Notes under the pieces: model-generated
Databases searched by the model: none
What the model was told of the DNA's origin: nothing
Seen by the model: only the letters and a program-made list of their open reading frames with translations
In this document: positions 56,309 through 64,000 of the stretch, in pieces
How positions within the stretch are numbered: position 1 is the first letter of the stretch
Layout: each line of letters starts with the position of its first letter
Translations under genes and position numbers: made by a program
Assembly: GCA_025345505.1 (NCBI GenBank)
Contig: JANVCC010000120.1
Span: 7,158,053 to 7,222,052 of the forward strand
Origin: Todiramphus chloris collaris
Lineage: Eukaryota > Chordata > Aves > Coraciiformes > Alcedinidae
Direction: 5' to 3'
Length of the DNA: 64,000 nucleotides

Positions 56309-56427
56309 CTTGCTGCATCAGCGCTCCCATCCCAAACCAGAAGCTGTTCAGGAGGGTGAAGTTATTCTCCACGATGTCTGATCCAGGGTTGCAGGGGTGG
56401 GCATCGTACCACTCGTACGGGCTGAAC
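56309..56427 (-). CDS. GRIK3: GRIK3 coding exon: M1-M2 linker and pore loop
   Basis: A 119-bp exon that begins with the last base of the arginine ending M1 and finishes with the first base of a glycine. It encodes FSPYEWYDAHPCNPG, the cytoplasmic link after M1, then ENNFTLLNSFWFGMGALMQQ, the re-entrant pore loop M2. The pore Q/R position is a genomic CAG (Gln), so an unedited calcium-permeable pore is encoded. GluK3 is not known to be edited here, in contrast to GluK1 and GluK2. The YDAHPCNPG spelling identifies GluK3 against YNPHPCNPD in GluK1 and GluK2. The Ala in GALMQQ is Ser in mammalian GluK3 as I recall, so this site resembles the other paralogues. The splice sites are canonical. Confidence 0.97.
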
Positions 56428-58797
56428 CTACGGCGGCACACGGAAAGCGAGAGCTCATTAGTCAGGATGTGGCATGACAAGACCCTAAAGGAACAGGAAA
56501 AAAAGAGCCTTAATTCATCTCGTGGTGTGGTGCAGGGCCTTCTGACCCCTCTGGTTGTGTGGCTTGGTAAAGGAAAAGACAAATTCAGCCAAGGCTTTCC
56601 AAAGTGGCCAGCATGGCTGTAATCCCCGTGTCCTGCACTGCAGAGACCAAGGAAACCTGGGAAGCCAGGTCCTTCTGAGGTGTCTCAGGTTGCTCTCCCA
56701 AAGCCTCAGTCACTTTGGATCATCTCTGCAATACAACTCCACACAACAGCAACCGGAGCACGCGGCTATGGGATGGGGACTGGTACAGGCACACAACCTC
56801 CAGCGTGCAGCAGTTCCGCACTGTGGGGAAGATGGCATTTCCAGAGCGACCGAGGAGTCAGCTGCAGTGATTGTGCGGTGGCACTGGGACACGCCACGGG
56901 ATTTCAGGAGACTGTCTCTAGTGCACATGGGAATCGGGGTGGGATTTAGCCAAGTGAGAAACAGAACTTTCCACCATCCTGACAACGGGAACCCTGCACG
57001 TTCAGGGCACCAGCACAGCTGTGGAAACTGGGGGTAGGTTTGCTGTGGGCCTCTGCCCGTTGCAGGTGGTGGGAGGACACGTTCCCTGCAGGGTGCTTTT
57101 CCACGGACAGCCCTGTAGATCTTGGGCAAAGCGGGGGGAATTCTGAGTGGCAGTCTCTCTGCCAGTCCCGCCGAGGGTTGGAAGGCAAGTGCTGCCATGA
57201 ACGCAGCTCTTTTAGCCAGGATCTGGGGAGGATGCTCAACAGGAGAGATATTAATGTTTTTAGAGCTGTTTATTTACATTTTCTAAGAGTCCCAAATTTT
57301 GCAGAGATTAAATTAAAACATAATTGGTATAATTGCTTTTGAACCAGGCATTAATTATCATCTCCGCTTCCTCCTGAAATCCCTGTAGCTTCACAACAGC
57401 CCTTTCTCCAAGCCCTGCCCACAGTTTGCAGTAGGAAATACTTCTCTCTGTCATTCTCTACCAGACGTGCTGCTACCCAAGGAGATTCTTGTTGCTTCGT
57501 TTCAGGAGCACCCGCAGTGAGGCAGTTGGGTGTGTTTGGAGGAAAGAGCCACAGCTCTCTCCCAAGTGCCCTCCTGGCACAAACCACCCCTGGCCTCTGC
57601 TCTGCCTGGCCGCAGGAGTCCCCTGGGAGCTGGACACGCGAGGACGTTCCGGGAACACGGAGCTGTGCTCCCCGGGCACCTGAGCCGAGCGGGGTGTCCG
57701 TGGGGAGAGCCCTGTCACGCGGCTGCGCTGGGTGCAGCGCACAGAGCTTCTTGTGGCTTTGGAGGGTTCCTCCAGGGTCCGTCTGTCCCACGTTTTGCTT
57801 GCTTTCCCCACGCGAGGCACAGTTGAATGCTCTCTCCTTTCCCCTCCTTTTACCTCTCCTTTCTGCAGCGGGGACCGGTGCCCGCTGCAGGACCCAGGGG
57901 CCTGGCTCAGGCTCTCCCTGACACCCCTGACTGTTCACCCAGCTAACGGCCAGGCCCTTCTTACTGCCCACCTCCCTCTGCTTTTCTAAATGAGAGAAAA
58001 TCAGAAAGGGAAACAAGAATCAGGGTGAATTCAGACCTGGCTTTACCTGCTGCCTGCTCACTGTGAATTTATGCCAGAGGTGTACAAAGGATGGTGCCTA
58101 AGCCCTTTCTGACGGATAAAGCCAGAGTTCACGAATTAAATGAAAACTTTTTTTGGGCTGCCAATGAAAGAATATGAAACAGAAAGGGAATTGGTAAGAT
58201 CAAATGAGCCTGACAAGATGACACACTGAAGAACTTCAAGGTCTCTGAGTGGAAACCTACTGGTGCTGCTCACATTACAGAGAAATATTCAGAAAGCTGC
58301 AAAGCAGCGACAGAGCCTTTGGTGCTTGAGAAGCGATTGGGACCATTAGCGGAAGCAGAGGGGTAACGAAGGACAGAGTGAGCACAGCTTGTTGACCCCA
58401 TACAGCTGGAGCCGTAATAAATGGGAGCTGCTCAGGCCTCACCCTTGGCTGGCCCCCCTCTTCCTCAGGTGCAGAATGGCAGCTGAGAAAGGGTTCATCA
58501 AAAACTATGATTATCTTCTTGTCTTTTGTTTTTCCCCCTTTTTGGTAGAGAAGTAGAGGAGCATTTCCAAGAAGGTTTAAAGATGGAACAGAAAATACTT
58601 TTGAGCCTAAATGGCATCTCCAGAGTAATTCCTTATGGATGACCCAGTCCTCGTGGCAATTAAGATGAATATTAAACCCACCCACCCTGTCATGCACCCG
58701 AGGGTGATTAGCTGTAATGTGAAGGCCGTGTGAGTCTAAGGGCGGGTGACAATTCAAATCAGCTGCACAGCCCACTTGCAACCTCCTCACACAGGAG

Positions 58798-58904
58798 TCA
58801 GAGTACCCCCCCCCAGCCAGAGTACCCCCCAGCCAGAGTACCCCCTATCCAGAGAACCCCCCCCCCCCCCCACACCCCCCCCCCCCCCCATCCAGAGTAC
58901 CCCA
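58798..58904. repeat. C-rich tandem repeat in GRIK3 intron
   Basis: Degenerate units of an AGAGTACCCCC-plus-CAGCC type, with C-runs of 9, 6, 5, 15 and 15 bases (58,806-58,814, 58,825-58,830, 58,841-58,845, 58,857-58,871 and 58,875-58,889). On the minus strand, the GRIK3 sense strand, these are G-runs that fit an RNA or DNA quadruplex pattern. Confidence 0.9.
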
Positions 58905-60589
58905 CAAAGCCTTATGAACTGCCGGTGGTTATGGCTCTCTGGGGACAGGGGTGGTTATAGGAGCAGAGGCTCCATCAATAATGAAGACAGACTGATTAAA
59001 AGGGGAGATGGGTCAAATACATCCTTTTCCTGCCTCTAAATAGTCCCTAAGTTGGTTTTAAGTGGCATTGACCGATGATTATAGCATCAGCAGAGGACTC
59101 TGGTGCCTAGTTCAGGAGACTCATGTCTCTGAGTTAAGGCTTTGCTGCTTTGACTGTGGTTTTCTCCTGAGAATTTAATTTTAGAGGCCTTCCTGAGGTC
59201 AAAACCAGATATTGTTTCCATTACTTCTGAATGCAGTAAATATTTCCCGCATGAAATCTCTTGCTTTCTACCTCTGTGTGCTAAAAGATCATTCCTGCAG
59301 AACCTTAATTACACCGAATTCTTTAAAATTCTTTGGTATTCTTCGAAAGAATGGGAAGGCAGAAGAAATGTCAGGGCAAAAGATGTGAAAAAGAACCTGT
59401 AATTGCCATATTTTAAAGGTTCAATTCCAGGCAGAACGTAGCCTGATAGGGAAAACCGGCTGTATGGCATCATAACTGCTCTGATGTAGAAAGATGATGA
59501 GGCTGGTTTCATAAGCACAGACTAAACTACAGTCCTTCGGGTTTTCATCCCTCAAATCCTGTTTGTGCGAAGTGCTGTCCAAGTTGTTCTCACATCGGGG
59601 CCTGTCCTTGCTGTTCCTTCAACCTTTCCTCAGCATTTACTGCGATAAGTTTGATGTGCAGATACAATTTTCACATTTAACGTGCTTTGAAAGCGGGATC
59701 TGGACCATTTGGGCCAGATTTGGCCATCGTAGGGGTTGGGAAAAATAAGCTCCTAAATGTAAAATTGCGTCTGAATTGTCATTCCAAGCCTCAGGAGCAG
59801 TCTGAGGCTTTATGGCATTAAAGCCGCAGCCGTTCCGGCAGCAGAGCCCATCTAGCGTGTTCTGCTTGGCTAGCGGAGACATAAAGCGGAGGTGTTCTAT
59901 CCGTCATCCCAATATTTTTCCTTTCCGTAATTACCTTGGGCTCATTTCCCCAGATGAGTATCCTTTCCTGCTGAGAGCATCTGGCACCTTCCCTCTGACA
60001 CAAAGCAAAAGGCTGAGGGCCTCATCCTGCCCCTCCAGGGTCCCCACTGGGCTTCCCAGGGGCTTCAGCCGGGGCAGGACGGAGCTGCAGACGCGTTTGT
60101 CCCAACTGCTGCACCTCTCCTGGCCCCGGCTGCCGCCCGTCCCGGGTCTGCAGGGCAGGGGCAGAGCGATGTGCCAAGGCGACGCGACTCGCGGCCTCGC
60201 TCAGAAACCCGGGGCTGCTGTTCCTCCGCGTTCCCCCGTCCCCGCTGCTGGGAGCCCCGATGGCTGCCGGCGGGTTGGGCGGCAGCTGATTCCTGAAGGG
60301 TGCTCTGAGGAGAGCGCAGCACCCACGGGGGAAGGTGTGGGGTCAGCAAGGAGCTGTCCAAAGGTGCCAGCGGTATAACCTCAACTGGGAGAACTGAGAG
60401 TCCAGCTGCAGGTTGTGCTTGGGAATCTGCCCTGGGCAGGCTGTGTGCCCAGGCTATTCCCACATCCAGCGAGGGCTGTGTGTGGCCAGGGGGGGCAGAT
60501 GCCCAGAGGAGCATGGCAAGTGCTTTGTTTGGGTTTGAAAAGGTAGAATCGTGTACTAAGAGCAGCTCTGGGCTGTGTGTCTCATCAAA

Positions 60590-60700
60590 GAATTCTGTGA
60601 AATGAATAACACATGCAAATATATGCAAATTCCGCTGCTTTTAAATATAGAGGTTTTAAACATGCTAATTAGATGCACATTAATTTTGTAAACAGACACA
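60590..60700. promoter_or_regulatory. Candidate intronic enhancer with tandem octamers
   Basis: Two perfect ATGCAAAT octamers at 60,613-60,620 and 60,623-60,630 are exactly 10 bp apart, one helical turn. They are followed within 60 bases by a TAATTA core (60,666-60,671) and an ATTAAT core (60,679-60,684). POU-family factors such as the neural BRN proteins bind octamers. The position inside a neural receptor gene fits an enhancer, but this is inference. Confidence 0.4.
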
Positions 60701-61432
60701 TTGTTTGATCCGTAGCAACAGATTCTCTGTTCTTTTGATACGGGGAGGGGTTAGTGGGAGCTTTGCTGGTGGAGGGTTCAGAGATAGGAGCTGAGAATGG
60801 TGCAGGACATGAGAGCTTTGTGTCCAGGACCCAGGAAAGCTGGGCTTTTTCCAGGAGAAAGGACCTCACAGGAGCATGATGGTGAACGATACAACCCCTC
60901 GCTAAGCCAGGGAAGTGCTAATGATGTGGAAAAGCAAGAAAATTTCTGAAATCATAAAAGAAAGTGCATTTTAACATTCTTCTCTGCTGGCAGTGCCAGG
61001 CTAAGTCTGCAGAGCTGCCGGCCCTGGTATGGCAGCAGAGGTTTGTGTTGGTAAGTCAAACCACAGCAGGTTTAGTACGGTAAAGCGGCTCTACAGGTGT
61101 GACGCAGGGTCTAGAGGACGAAGGAGGAAACAGATTTCCCCCGTGGGTAGCTCATTTTGATTTTCACCACAGGATTTGCATCACCTCTCCAACCACTCTG
61201 AGGTACAGGGAAAGAGCAGGGCACGGGAGCCCGGCAGTTGTGAACAACCCCACACCAGGAGACCAGCTTCTGGGACCAGAAGCACTTTCCTTACTGACAG
61301 AGGTTTGTGCTGTGGCTCCCACTGAGCAGTTGGGTCCCTGCAACGCGGGTCTGAGCGTGGGGAAGGTGTCGTGTCACATGGCAGCAGATGGGGCGTGATG
61401 GCGCTGGGGGGGGTGGCACCAGCGTCCCCTTA

Positions 61433-64000
<2,568 letters not shown>

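Noticed and set aside
59416..59430. A tRNA-like B-box sequence (GGTTCAATTCC) on the plus strand
   Set aside because: No matching A-box, acceptor stem or anticodon arm at the required distance upstream.

Overview
This window is vertebrate nuclear DNA with one protein-coding gene that I can recognise. It is the 3' half of GRIK3, which encodes the kainate-type ionotropic glutamate receptor subunit GluK3, on the minus strand. Six consecutive coding exons lie between 61,657 and 46,544. Together they encode 409 residues plus a TAG stop, from the end of ligand-binding segment S1 through M1, the pore loop, M3, segment S2, M4 and the cytoplasmic tail. All junctions are AG/GT and all reading phases join. 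No frameshift or stop interrupts the reading frame. The N-terminal part (about 510 residues, judged from the usual length near 919) would lie beyond base 64,000. The introns are short for this gene and I saw no obvious LINE, SINE or retroviral copy anywhere. This suggests a compact, repeat-poor amniote genome, most likely a bird (GRIK3 is on a microchromosome in chicken). The species cannot be fixed from this sequence alone.

Layout: 1 to about 42,640 is a gene desert downstream of GRIK3. The open frames there are short, overlap in several frames in GC-rich stretches and match no family I know. The desert alternates between GC-rich stretches and AT-rich islands dense in TAAT homeodomain cores and octamer motifs, which look like conserved noncoding elements. 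It also holds two CpG-rich patches (16.1-16.4 kb and 37.1-37.6 kb), a few minisatellites and a striking 22-bp inverted repeat at 6.34-6.43 kb. From about 42,660 to 46,543 lies the probable long 3' UTR of GRIK3, with several AATAAA signals on the minus strand and long homopolymers. From 46,544 to 64,000 is the gene body. Its introns hold a C-rich (G-rich on the sense strand) repeat, a TG microsatellite and a paired-octamer element.

The encoded subunit would assemble as a tetramer with other kainate subunits in the neuronal membrane. The AT-rich elements are plausible cis-regulators of GRIK3 or a neighbour, but that is inference from composition and motifs only. The strongest unexplained structure is the hairpin-forming element at 6,315-6,443.
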